A stretch of DNA of 9,023 nt from Prevotellaceae bacterium UBA1720 (GCA_002317475.1 DCIS01000080.1:581-9603), one strand, 5' to 3'. Shown: positions 1 through 7,104, counted from the first letter of the stretch. Numbers and translations are program-made. Notes: a model not told the origin generated them from the letters alone.

Positions 1-1046
1 AAACCGAAACCGCCACGACGAGCAACATTCAGACGCTGGAAGTCAACGGCCAACTCCAATGAGTAGCCATGACGCTGAGACTCCAATTCATAGACACCAG
101 TCTTGATGGGATATCCAGCCTCGGGCCATGCGTTCTTCCAGATGATAGGACGGATAGCGAGGACACTGGAACCACCCTGTACGAAGTCTGCCTCCCAGTG
201 GAAAGACATCTTCTCAATACCATCCTGAACAACGGTACGACCGAAGTGACCAGCACCAACAGCCTTGTCGTGTGCCTTTACCACCATCTTACCACCACCC
301 TGGGTCATAGGACGACCTACATTATCCAAGTAAGGACCTGTAACGGTCTTCGAACGACCACAAACGATGTTGTAGGTTGAGTTGACACCATCACAGCAGG
401 TACCGTGAGTACCGAGCAGATAGTACCAGCCATCCTTATAGAAGAGGGCACTCGCCTCGCAGTCGATAGCTACGGTAACAGCCTCATTACCAGCCTTACG
501 AGCACCAGTCTTGGGATCCAACTCAAACAGACGGATCTCACCAAAGTAAGTACCGCAGGTAATCCACAAACGGCCCGTAGTAGGATCCAGGAAGAGGCAG
601 GGGTCGATACAATCGAAGTCCTCGCCATCAACAGACTTAGCCACCTCAACAGGTTCGCTGAACTTGAAGTCAGGAGACTTGGGATCAAGGCTCTTGTTCC
701 ACATGGTCAGCATACGACCGCTGTGCGAACCACCCAAACCACCACCAGTAGCACCGTAGGCTATCAGGTATCGGTCACCAATCTTAATCACATCGGGAGC
801 AGCACCACCACCGGGACGCTCTACACGTACAAACTCGCCATTCACGTCATATCCGCTTGCCCAGGTGTAACCGCCATCTGATGACATCAAACCGCCACCA
901 CCGGTACCAAAGGTGTACCACTTGCCATCACATTCTGCCAGGGTTGAAGGGTCATGGATAAAAGGCTGACCAACCTGTGCGCTTGCTGTTGTTGCTGTCA
1001 AACTGAGGACAATACTTGCCATCAGTGCATATTTCTTTGTTTTCAT
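1..1046 (-). CDS. GH43 family secreted glycoside hydrolase (arabinosidase/arabinanase-like), C-terminus off the left edge
   Basis: This open frame has no stop before the left edge; 348 codons are visible. The start is the ATG at 1044-1046, which begins MKTKKYALMASIVLSLTATTASA, a type I signal peptide probably cut before Gln24. The mature protein starts with a GH43 five-bladed propeller: HDPS with Asp32 as candidate catalytic base, APDV at 83-86, CIDP with Asp148 as candidate pKa-modulating Asp, CEAS with Glu197 as candidate general acid, and GHFG with His267 near the propeller core. The family is known for removing L-arabinofuranosyl or xylosyl groups or cutting arabinan. The APDV motif lacks the Trp often found before it in arabinanases. 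From about residue 315 the sequence (TGVYELESQ, then LELAVDFQ) looks like the start of an accessory beta-domain, perhaps ricin-like, but it is truncated. The gene lies 34 bp after the upstream small gene, so an operon is likely. The GH43 assignment is firm; the exact substrate and subfamily are not. Confidence 0.88.
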   Translation of the reverse strand, partial: MKTKKYALMASIVLSLTATTASAQVGQPFIHDPSTLAECDGKWYTFGTGGGGLMSSDGGYTWASGYDVNGEFVRVERPGGGAAPDVIKIGDRYLIAYGATGGGLGGSHSGRMLTMWNKSLDPKSPDFKFSEPVEVAKSVDGEDFDCIDPCLFLDPTTGRLWITCGTYFGEIRLFELDPKTGARKAGNEAVTVAIDCEASALFYKDGWYYLLGTHGTCCDGVNSTYNIVCGRSKTVTGPYLDNVGRPMTQGGGKMVVKAHDKAVGAGHFGRTVVQDGIEKMSFHWEADFVQGGSSVLAIRPIIWKNAWPEAGYPIKTGVYELESQRHGYSLELAVDFQRLNVARRGGFG

Positions 1047-1080
1047 GACTATAATTTCTTTGGTTTTCTATGGATTTAGA

Positions 1081-1875
1081 TTACTTAATGGTGTAACCCT
1101 TCTTGATTACCTTTCCGTTCTCATCTACAAGGCGAACACAGAAGTCGCTCATACCGGGACCATTGATGATGGCACCACGGATGATGTTCTCGCCCTTCTT
1201 CAGGTTGATACGATGTGACATGCAGTCATCAGCCACCATACGGCGGTCACTTGACATCAGCAATACATCCTCGCCATTCACCCACCACTGAGAAGCTGAG
1301 TTTGAACCTACTGACAGACGAACATCGTTCATATCCTCGTCACAGTTGATCACGGTCACTGCCCAGTAGATAACGCCATAGACACGTTGTGTCTCATGTT
1401 CACCGAAGCGCATGAGCTTGAAATTATAGTGCTTGCTATCCAACTTGTGCCACTTGAGGGTCTCGGTAGCAGTTTCCATTTCAACGGGTCCCTGCTGCAT
1501 ACGACGGAAGTCCATCATAGGTGCACCTCCCTGACCAGGAGCTCCACCCTGTCCGGGCTGAACCTTGGGAGCAGGCTGAGGTTTGGGGCGTTCGAAAGTG
1601 ACCTTTACCTTCTGCCCATCCTTAGGAAGGATAGTCATCTGATTCTTGAAATACTCCTTTGCAAAAACCTCGCGCAGATAGCTGTCAACAAATACCGTGT
1701 TTGAACGGTTGGTCTTGCTGATAGGTTCCAGAACAGTCCAACGACGAATGAAACCTTCTGCGTCGGGAGTAGCAGCCTCCTGTGTAGCAGGAGCAAAGTA
1801 CTTTTCCTGTGCCTGAACAGGTGCAGATGCCATCAAGGCTAAAAGTACTGCTGCAAAAACATTGCGTGTCTTCAT
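1081..1875 (-). CDS. Secreted protein of unknown function with C-terminal galactose-binding/PA14-like beta-sandwich
   Basis: This complete 264-residue protein has a type I signal peptide, MKTRNVFAAVLLALMASAPVQA, probably cut before Gln23. A Pro/Gly/Gln-rich, low-complexity linker lies at about residues 95-130. The C-terminal part (about 138-264) is the distinctive region: WHKLDS, YGVIYWAVTVIN, VGSNSASQWWVNGEDV, DRRMVADD, then LKKGENIIRGAIINGPG and FCVRLVDENG. This pattern (Trp-Trp-Val-Asn-Gly-Glu, then a basic/acidic turn, then a Leu-Lys-Lys-Gly-Glu-Asn strand) resembles jelly-roll modules found attached to secreted carbohydrate-active enzymes, where a small substituent sits on a sandwich edge. 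No catalytic motif of a known hydrolase or esterase is visible. It follows GH97 after a 255-bp gap and precedes GH43 by 34 bp, so it is probably expressed with GH43. A glycan-binding or accessory role is inferred from context only. Confidence 0.85.
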   Translation of the reverse strand: MKTRNVFAAVLLALMASAPVQAQEKYFAPATQEAATPDAEGFIRRWTVLEPISKTNRSNTVFVDSYLREVFAKEYFKNQMTILPKDGQKVKVTFERPKPQPAPKVQPGQGGAPGQGGAPMMDFRRMQQGPVEMETATETLKWHKLDSKHYNFKLMRFGEHETQRVYGVIYWAVTVINCDEDMNDVRLSVGSNSASQWWVNGEDVLLMSSDRRMVADDCMSHRINLKKGENIIRGAIINGPGMSDFCVRLVDENGKVIKKGYTIK

Positions 1876-2130
1876 AAATTTGTTAATTAGGTTATTATAT
1901 TTAATTGTTTACTTGTTTAAGTAGGCTTGTTTTACACCTTGCCAGTCGTTTTCGCTTGTCTAAATCTGCGCACACAGGCCATCCTAATAAACGACGAAGG
2001 ACTGGGCACTCACATGGAGTGCCACAGTCACAACGAACAGTATGATGATGAGTTTTCTCACTTACCTTATAATATATACGCGCGAATTAAATACACAATT
2101 AGTTATTAGACGCACGTTTTTCGGAAAAGT
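1876..2130. other. 255-bp intergenic region upstream of the unknown secreted protein gene
   Basis: No convincing gene was found in this gap between the GH97 stop and the next start. The stretch before the start codon (1876-1920) is very AT-rich and fits a Bacteroidota translation start without a Shine-Dalgarno sequence. The middle (about 1925-2040) is richer in G+C and contains a strong hairpin. I found no exact TAnnTTTG promoter element on the minus strand and no terminator with a T-run for GH97. The hairpin and the relatively high GC in the middle suggest a structured leader or small RNA, but no known riboswitch was recognised. Confidence 0.5.
2001..2028 (-). repeat. Bulged 11-bp hairpin in the leader region
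   Basis: On the minus strand ACTG-T-GGCACTC pairs with GAGTGCCCAGT around the 5-nt loop CATGT. This gives 11 base pairs with one bulged T. No T-run follows, so it is not an intrinsic terminator. It lies about 125 nt upstream of the start of the 264-residue protein gene. Confidence 0.7.
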
Positions 2131-4200
2131 TTATTCACAGACCACAACACCGCCATCCTTGGGGATGCTGACCGTGATGGTATTGGTCTTCTTGTTTGGC
2201 GTAACAGCAGTCTTGCTGCCCTGCAACAGAGCATCATCGCTGTACAGCGTCAATGCCTGACCAGCCTGGAACATACCATCAAGATTGAGGGTCAGGTTGA
2301 GGGTCTCGTTCTGAGCGTTGATAGCAGCCAGGTACCACTTGCCATTAGCCTTACGAGCAATGACCACATACTTACCAGGATAACCGTCGATGTACTTCAT
2401 GTCCTGCCAAGCTACGGGCACCTTCTTCATGAAGTCAACAGCCCATGCAGGAGCATCGGTGAGGTTATTGGGAGCCATAGCGAAGTTCTGAACGGGAGTC
2501 TGGAACAGAATGGCAGTAGCCAAAGCATAGCAATCGCTGGTCTTACGGGTCGTACCGCGCTCATTGTTCTTTGAGTAGTGCTTATTGAGGGTTGAACCAC
2601 CGAAGTCCATGTTACCCACAGCATTACGCAGTACGGGATGGATGGTACCAGCCAGTGCCTCGATATCGTTGTCGTTCTGACCAAATGCCAGGTTCTCGCT
2701 AGCACGTACAGCCTCGCAAGCTACAAAGTTGGGGTACATGCGTTCCCAACCACGCTGCAGGGTACAACCGTGGAAAATAACCATAATACCACACTCGTTG
2801 GCATCAGCCAGGATATCCTCGTACATCTGCATGGTCTGTTGCTTGTCGCTACCTACGAAGTCCACCTTGATACCCTTGATGCCTGCCTTCTGCATCCACT
2901 GCATCTCCTTGCGGCGATCAATCATACGGTGCATCTTGCCACGAGGACCCTGGGGAGCATCATTCCAGTAACCGTTAGAGTTGTACCAGAGGAAGAGGTT
3001 CACACCCTTGCTCTGTGCGTACTTTGAGAGTTGCTCCATACGCTCATAACCGATATTGGTGTCCCAGAGAGCATCTACCAAGAGGTATTCCCAACCCATA
3101 GCCGAAGCGAAGTCTACATACTCCTTCTGCTCATCATAGTTACAGCTGGCGTCCATACGGATAATCCAACTCCATGCTGAACGACCAGCCTTGTAGTCAT
3201 ACTTGGCAGCATACTGAGGCTTGACAACATCCCACTGAATGGTAGTCTCGGCAATAGGTTTCATGGTGCGTCCTACGGTGATGGTGCGCCAAGGGGTAGA
3301 AGCCAGTTCGGCATTGTCGAGCATGATACCGGGACCAGAGCTTCCTACGCCACCAAACTCAGTCTCCTCGGGATAGGCAATAGTATAGACATTGGCATTG
3401 TTCACGATACGGCTACCACAGTAGTTACCACCGATGTTGGTCTCGTTCAGCATCACCCATATCAGACTCTCTGCTGGAGCCACAGCCTTCTTGCCCTTCT
3501 TGACGGGAGCAGCAGGAGCCTGACCCTTAACCTTGAACAGTGCAGGGAAGGTAAAACCACGTCCGTGACCATTCTTGCCCATGGGTGCATCATACTCATA
3601 GAAGGTTTCATAGCTGGGAGCAGTACGGGCGAAACCCGTCTGGGGAGTCATTTGAGGACAGATGAATGTGGTGGTACTCTCGGGGAAGGTGTAAGCTGTC
3701 AACTCGTTGTTTACGAGGCATGACTTACGATCACCCTGTGGCTTAACAACATACTTGAAAGCAATATTGTTGTTGTCAATGTGCATGACTACGTCAAAGA
3801 CGGGTACATCACGAGTCTGTGCCTGCTGACCCTGACCCTGAGGACGCTGTCCGAAGCGACGTGCTGCCTGTTCCATGGTGAAACTATAGGTATACTCATT
3901 CGCCGTATAGCTGATATTTGCAATCTTTGCATTGGGCAACGAGTAGGCCTCAGACACTTGCTTTGCCTCAGGTGCGGGATTTGCCAACTTCAGTCCCTTG
4001 GTGAAATCACCGATGCTGGTGTTGAGTCCGAGAGGTGAGGACTCGATGACAACATCATCGTCTAACATCACCGTATAGGCTGCCTTTCCTTCGTTGCAAG
4101 TAACTGATACTTTCAAATGTCCATCGGGACTGGTTGCCTGCTGGGCGAAGCTCACGCCGCAGAGGGCAGAGAGCATGAGGGTCGAAAAAAACTTCTTCAT
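2131..4200 (-). CDS. GH97 family alpha-galactosidase/alpha-glucosidase-like enzyme, retaining-type active site
   Basis: This complete 689-residue protein has a type I signal peptide, MKKFFSTLMLSALCGVSFA, then Gln20. It has the three-part GH97 layout: an N-terminal beta-super-sandwich (about 20-310), a (beta/alpha)8 barrel (about 330-585) and a C-terminal beta-domain (about 595-689). Barrel motifs include MGWEYLLVDALWD, LFLWYNSNG, IKGIKVDFVGSDKQQ, VIFHGCTLQRGWERMYPN, ACEAVRASEN and RNAVGNMDF. GH97 has inverting members (SusB type, catalytic Glu) and retaining members (Asp nucleophile on a barrel strand). Here Asp447 in KVDF fits the retaining type, and Glu502 lies 55 residues further, the same spacing as the Asp415/Glu470 pair I recall for the retaining alpha-galactosidase BT1871. 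Alpha-galactosidase is therefore preferred over alpha-glucosidase. Two low-complexity insertions in the N-terminal domain (Arg/Gln/Gly-rich near 114-130 and Ala/Pro/Lys-rich near 225-245) are unusual. The likely site of action is the periplasm. The gene lies 199 bp downstream of GH95. Confidence 0.93.
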   Translation of the reverse strand: MKKFFSTLMLSALCGVSFAQQATSPDGHLKVSVTCNEGKAAYTVMLDDDVVIESSPLGLNTSIGDFTKGLKLANPAPEAKQVSEAYSLPNAKIANISYTANEYTYSFTMEQAARRFGQRPQGQGQQAQTRDVPVFDVVMHIDNNNIAFKYVVKPQGDRKSCLVNNELTAYTFPESTTTFICPQMTPQTGFARTAPSYETFYEYDAPMGKNGHGRGFTFPALFKVKGQAPAAPVKKGKKAVAPAESLIWVMLNETNIGGNYCGSRIVNNANVYTIAYPEETEFGGVGSSGPGIMLDNAELASTPWRTITVGRTMKPIAETTIQWDVVKPQYAAKYDYKAGRSAWSWIIRMDASCNYDEQKEYVDFASAMGWEYLLVDALWDTNIGYERMEQLSKYAQSKGVNLFLWYNSNGYWNDAPQGPRGKMHRMIDRRKEMQWMQKAGIKGIKVDFVGSDKQQTMQMYEDILADANECGIMVIFHGCTLQRGWERMYPNFVACEAVRASENLAFGQNDNDIEALAGTIHPVLRNAVGNMDFGGSTLNKHYSKNNERGTTRKTSDCYALATAILFQTPVQNFAMAPNNLTDAPAWAVDFMKKVPVAWQDMKYIDGYPGKYVVIARKANGKWYLAAINAQNETLNLTLNLDGMFQAGQALTLYSDDALLQGSKTAVTPNKKTNTITVSIPKDGGVVVCE

Positions 4201-4285
4201 ATTGTTTTTGTTGTTATTGTAATGTTCTTAATGGTGGGTGAAACACTATTTTGTTCGTGTTTAGCATGTTCTTATTTACCTATTT
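4201..4285. other. GH97 leader segment between the 11-bp array and the start codon
   Basis: On the minus strand this AT-rich segment ends in an A/C-rich stretch just before the ATG, typical of Bacteroidota starts with no Shine-Dalgarno sequence. Two copies of ATGTTCTTA (plus strand, 4222-4230 and 4266-4274) are spaced exactly 44 bp, four times the 11-bp unit of the adjacent array. No exact TAnnTTTG promoter was found, so GH97 may rely on read-through from GH95 or on an activated promoter. Confidence 0.45.
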
Positions 4286-4384
4286 CCTACGTACAGACAC
4301 CGTATAGCCTACGTACAGCCTACGTAAACGTACGGTGTCTGTACGGTGTTTATACGTTGTTTGTACGTTGTTTGTACATATTTT
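4286..4384. repeat. Array of nine 11-bp units with a change of orientation
   Basis: On the plus strand this 99-bp stretch divides without gaps into nine 11-mers: CCTACGTACAG, ACACCGTATAG, CCTACGTACAG, CCTACGTAAAC, then GTACGGTGTCT, GTACGGTGTTT, ATACGTTGTTT, GTACGTTGTTT, GTACATATTTT. The first four and last five share a TGTACG-like core in opposite orientation, with the switch near 4329/4330. It begins 15 nt after the GH95 stop codon and ends 85 nt before the GH97 start, so it lies in the upstream region of GH97. The 11-bp period is about one helical turn, which suggests protein sites aligned on one DNA face. An RNA structure or a plain minisatellite is also possible. Confidence 0.8.
4290..4345. 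repeat. Perfect 15-bp inverted repeat inside the 11-bp array
   Basis: CGTACAGACACCGTA at 4290-4304 is exactly complementary to TACGGTGTCTGTACG at 4331-4345, with a 26-nt spacer. In RNA it could form a long stem after the GH95 stop codon, but no T-run follows, so it is not a canonical terminator. In DNA it could be a palindromic operator. It arises from units 1-2 and 5-6 of the array. Confidence 0.85.
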
Positions 4385-4399
4385 ATAGGTGACACTAGT

Positions 4400-6859
4400 T
4401 TATATGAGATTTAACGCAGATTTCACCGTGTAGGTCTTGCCAGGCTTGGTCACAATGTCATATTCATAGACAGTGGGGATGGGTGCCTGTACGCTCTGCT
4501 TGTCGCCATCGCTGTTGATGATGGGAGTCTTCACATTAGCAGGTGCGTTGAGGGCATTGGGACATGTGCCCTTTGCCTTCTTCAATTTGAATCCGAAACC
4601 CTTCAAAGGAGTGTTGGAACGAATACGTAATGTGCCACCTACCTTTGAGGTAATGGTTGCAGTCTCCAGTCTACCGTGCCACCACTTCATCTCGTTCACC
4701 TCGAAACCACCACGAGCAAGCAAACCCTTTACGCTACCCTCTGCCCATGCATCGGGAAGGGCGGGCAACAGATGCACAGCACCATCATGACTCTGCAAAA
4801 GCATCTCGGCAATACCTGCGCATACACCGAAGTTACCATCAATCTGGAAAGGTGGATGTGCATCAAAGAGATTGGGATAGGTATTGGACTTCAGCATGTT
4901 GCTGATAATAATCATTGCGTGATTGCCATCGAGCATACGAGCCCAGAAGTTGGTCTTCCAACCCAAGCTCCAACCTGTTGCGGCATCGCCACGGTGCTTC
5001 AAAGTGGTGGCAGCAGCACGGAACAGTTCGGGATGGCTGTAAGGAGAAATCTGGTTGCTGGGATACAGACCATAGAGGTGAGAGATGTGACGATGCTCGT
5101 TGTGTGGGTCGTCAGCATCCTGCAACCACTCCTGCAACTGACCATACTGACCAATCTGCATAGGAGGCAGTTTGTCGATGGTCTGCTGCAGTTTGCCCTG
5201 CAGTTCCTTGTCCACACCCAAAATCTTGGCAGCATCCAAGACACTGGTCATGGCATCGAACACAATCTGGTTGTCCATGGTACAACCTGCGGTCACGGGG
5301 GTACGCTTGCCACGAGGACCCTGCTCGGGACTAACCGAAGGAACGTTGACGAGCCAGCCGTACTTAGGATGAACCTGGAGATAGTCCAGATAGAACTCTG
5401 CAGCACCCTTCAGAATAGGATACCACTCCTTGAGGAATGCCTTGTCGGCAGTATAGAGATAGTGCTGCCAAAGGTGAGTTGCCAACCAAGCACCACCATT
5501 GGGGAAGTCACCCCAAGTTGCGCCATCCACGAGACCAGAGATACGCCAGAGGTCAGTGTTGTGGTGAGCCACCCAACCGCCACAGCCATACATCTGCTTG
5601 GCTGTCACAGCACCGGTTACGCTCAGGTCGCGAATCATCTCATACAAGGGAAGAGCTGTCTGCTGCAGATTGCATACCTCTGCAGGCCAGTAGTTCATCT
5701 CGGTGTTGATATTGATGGTGTACTTACTATCCCAAGGAGCATTAACATTGTCGTTCCATACACCCTGCAGGTTGGCAGGCTGACCACCGGGCTGAGAAGA
5801 ACAGATGAGCAGGTAACGGCCATAGTTGAACAGCAGGGCAATCATACCCATATCATCCGAACCATAGAAGGCCTTCGTGCGCTCAAGGGTTGAAGCAGCC
5901 TTAGCATTCTGTCCGTTCTTCAGACTCAGGCTTACGGTAGCATACTGTGGACAGTAGGCATCCAGATGGCGCTGACGCAGTTTGTCGTAGTTCAACGCAC
6001 CTACTGCCTGCAGATACTTGGCATTGCGAGCAGCAGGATCTGCGGTGATATCATGGTAGTTGACGTAGTTTGTAGCTGCACTGACCAGCAACACAACATC
6101 ATTAGCACCCGCAACACTGATAGCGTTACCTTCAGCTGTCACCTTGCCGTCTGTACGAACCTCTGTCACACATTCGCCACGTACACCGCCCTGGATGCCT
6201 TCCATGCCTACAGGCTTAAACTGAGAGATGAGCTTGTTTCCCTCAGCCTTCGAGCCTTCCATGAAATCACCCTTCTGTGTGAGTTTGAACGTGATGGCAC
6301 CAGCCTTGGAGGCTGTGAGATGTACTACCACTACCCCATCCGCCATAGAGGCAAAGGTGGTGCGCTCAAATTTTACGCCATTAGATGTATAGCTGACGTG
6401 AGACTCAGCCGTTGTCAGGTCCAGCTCGCGATTGTAGTCGGTCACGTTCTGGTGACCTAATTCCAGTCTCAGCGAACCCATGGTCAGGAACTTCATACCA
6501 TGAGGTCCTACCACGAAATCCTTGTCGATGATAGCAGCAGCCTCTTCCTCCTTACCGTCGAAGATGAGTTTGCGTACCTCGGGCAAGCGAGCCAGTGAAC
6601 GGTCACTGTTGTTGTTGTGAGGCTGTCCTGCCCAATAGGTCTCCTCGTTGAGTTGGATCTCTTCCGTATCTGTACCGCCATAGACCATGGCACCAAGATG
6701 ACTGTTACCCAAAGGTAAAGCCTCCAGCCATTGCTTGGCGGGTTTGTCGTAGTACAACTTGTTGTTCAACGCATCGTCGTCAGAAATTGATGCTGCTGCC
6801 ATTGAAGCACTACAACAAAATGCTACAGCGGCAAGTGTTAATTTGGAGATTGTAATCAT
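4400..6859 (-). CDS. GH95 family alpha-L-fucosidase / alpha-L-galactosidase
   Basis: This complete 819-residue protein is of normal length for Bacteroidota GH95 enzymes. A signal peptide, MITISKLTLAAVAFCCSASMAAA, is probably cut near residue 23; the two Cys at 15-16 do not form a good lipobox. The N-terminal beta-domain has WLEALPLGNSHLGAMVYGG and IQLNEETYWAG, both typical of the family. The (alpha/alpha)6 barrel carries the catalytic set: N383 and N385 in TININTEMNYWPAE, Glu512 in NVPSVSPEQG as general acid, and Asp674 in FQIDGNFG, which activates the Asn pair. These correspond to Asn421/Asn423, Glu566 and Asp766 of the Bifidobacterium enzyme AfcA as I recall it. The inverting reaction removes alpha-1,2-linked L-fucose or L-galactose from glycan ends. 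Residue 381, two before the first catalytic Asn, is Thr, a feature I associate with L-galactosidase specificity (see finding). The gene has its own candidate promoter. The family is certain; the choice of sugar is inferred. Confidence 0.95.
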   Translation of the reverse strand: MITISKLTLAAVAFCCSASMAAASISDDDALNNKLYYDKPAKQWLEALPLGNSHLGAMVYGGTDTEEIQLNEETYWAGQPHNNNSDRSLARLPEVRKLIFDGKEEEAAAIIDKDFVVGPHGMKFLTMGSLRLELGHQNVTDYNRELDLTTAESHVSYTSNGVKFERTTFASMADGVVVVHLTASKAGAITFKLTQKGDFMEGSKAEGNKLISQFKPVGMEGIQGGVRGECVTEVRTDGKVTAEGNAISVAGANDVVLLVSAATNYVNYHDITADPAARNAKYLQAVGALNYDKLRQRHLDAYCPQYATVSLSLKNGQNAKAASTLERTKAFYGSDDMGMIALLFNYGRYLLICSSQPGGQPANLQGVWNDNVNAPWDSKYTININTEMNYWPAEVCNLQQTALPLYEMIRDLSVTGAVTAKQMYGCGGWVAHHNTDLWRISGLVDGATWGDFPNGGAWLATHLWQHYLYTADKAFLKEWYPILKGAAEFYLDYLQVHPKYGWLVNVPSVSPEQGPRGKRTPVTAGCTMDNQIVFDAMTSVLDAAKILGVDKELQGKLQQTIDKLPPMQIGQYGQLQEWLQDADDPHNEHRHISHLYGLYPSNQISPYSHPELFRAAATTLKHRGDAATGWSLGWKTNFWARMLDGNHAMIIISNMLKSNTYPNLFDAHPPFQIDGNFGVCAGIAEMLLQSHDGAVHLLPALPDAWAEGSVKGLLARGGFEVNEMKWWHGRLETATITSKVGGTLRIRSNTPLKGFGFKLKKAKGTCPNALNAPANVKTPIINSDGDKQSVQAPIPTVYEYDIVTKPGKTYTVKSALNLI

Positions 6860-6911
6860 AAGATTATAATATAGTGAGTGTTAAACGTTTTCATGATACA
6901 CTTTTTCGATG

Positions 6912-6919
6912 CAAAGATA
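6912..6919 (-). promoter_or_regulatory. Bacteroidota -7 promoter element for GH95
   Basis: The minus strand reads TATCTTTG, followed by CATC. This is an exact match to TAnnTTTG, the -7 element of the primary sigma factor in Bacteroidota. Transcription would start near 6905, giving a leader of about 45 nt before the GH95 ATG. No clear TTTG -33 element is seen at the usual 19-21 bp distance, because the terminator stem occupies that position. The promoter may therefore need an activator. The call rests on the motif and its position. Confidence 0.6.
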
Positions 6920-6954
6920 AACAAAAAACTCCACAGATTTGTGCTGTGGAGTTT
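6916..6954 (-). terminator. Rho-independent terminator downstream of GH2
   Basis: On the minus strand the arms AAACTCCACAG and CTGTGGAGTTT form a perfect 11-bp stem (arms 6944-6954 and 6926-6936) around the 7-nt loop CACAAAT, and the T-rich run TTTGTTTATC follows. It lies about 150 nt after the GH2 stop codon and 67 nt before the GH95 start. It should therefore separate GH2 from GH95 transcription, leaving a long GH2 3' untranslated region. Confidence 0.85.
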
Positions 6955-7064
6955 CATATTTTATCGTAAATGTAACATTCGGGTCATTTTACCCATATTT
7001 TTCGCCCATTATGGATGTAGAGGCCACGTTTTTCGGGCAAAACGATACGTCCTTGAAGATCATG

Positions 7065-7104
7065 GTATGTTCTATTGTGTTCAACTTTCGTATGTTCTTT
7101 TGTC
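7065..7104. repeat. Imperfect 15-bp direct repeat at the GH2 3' end
   Basis: The plus strand has GTATGTTCTATTGTG at 7065-7079 and GTATGTTCTTTTGTC at 7090-7104, which match at 13 of 15 positions and are spaced 25 bp apart. The second copy touches the last base of the GH2 stop codon. Related ATGTTCTTA sequences occur at 4222-4230 and 4266-4274 upstream of GH97. A regulator site is possible but unproven. Confidence 0.5.

Noticed and set aside
405..881. 158-codon open frame on the plus strand
   Set aside because: It is antisense to the GH43 propeller, whose catalytic motifs are intact in the minus frame.
1927..2109. 60-codon plus-strand open frame in the 255-bp intergenic region
   Set aside because: No recognisable motif or clear translation signal, and it is opposite to the direction of all neighbours. 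It overlaps the hairpin, which explains part of its composition.
4286..4384. CRISPR array
   Set aside because: The units are 11 bp and directly adjacent, with no spacers of 25-40 bp and no cas genes nearby.
4676..5893. 405-codon open frame on the plus strand
   Set aside because: It lies entirely antisense to the well-supported GH95 gene, and its product has no recognisable domain or signal. It is a shadow of biased codon use on the other strand.
6825..6859. GH95 as a lipoprotein through Cys15/Cys16
   Set aside because: The residues before each Cys (VAF and AFC) do not fit a lipobox, and a normal Ala-rich type I cleavage site follows at about residue 23.
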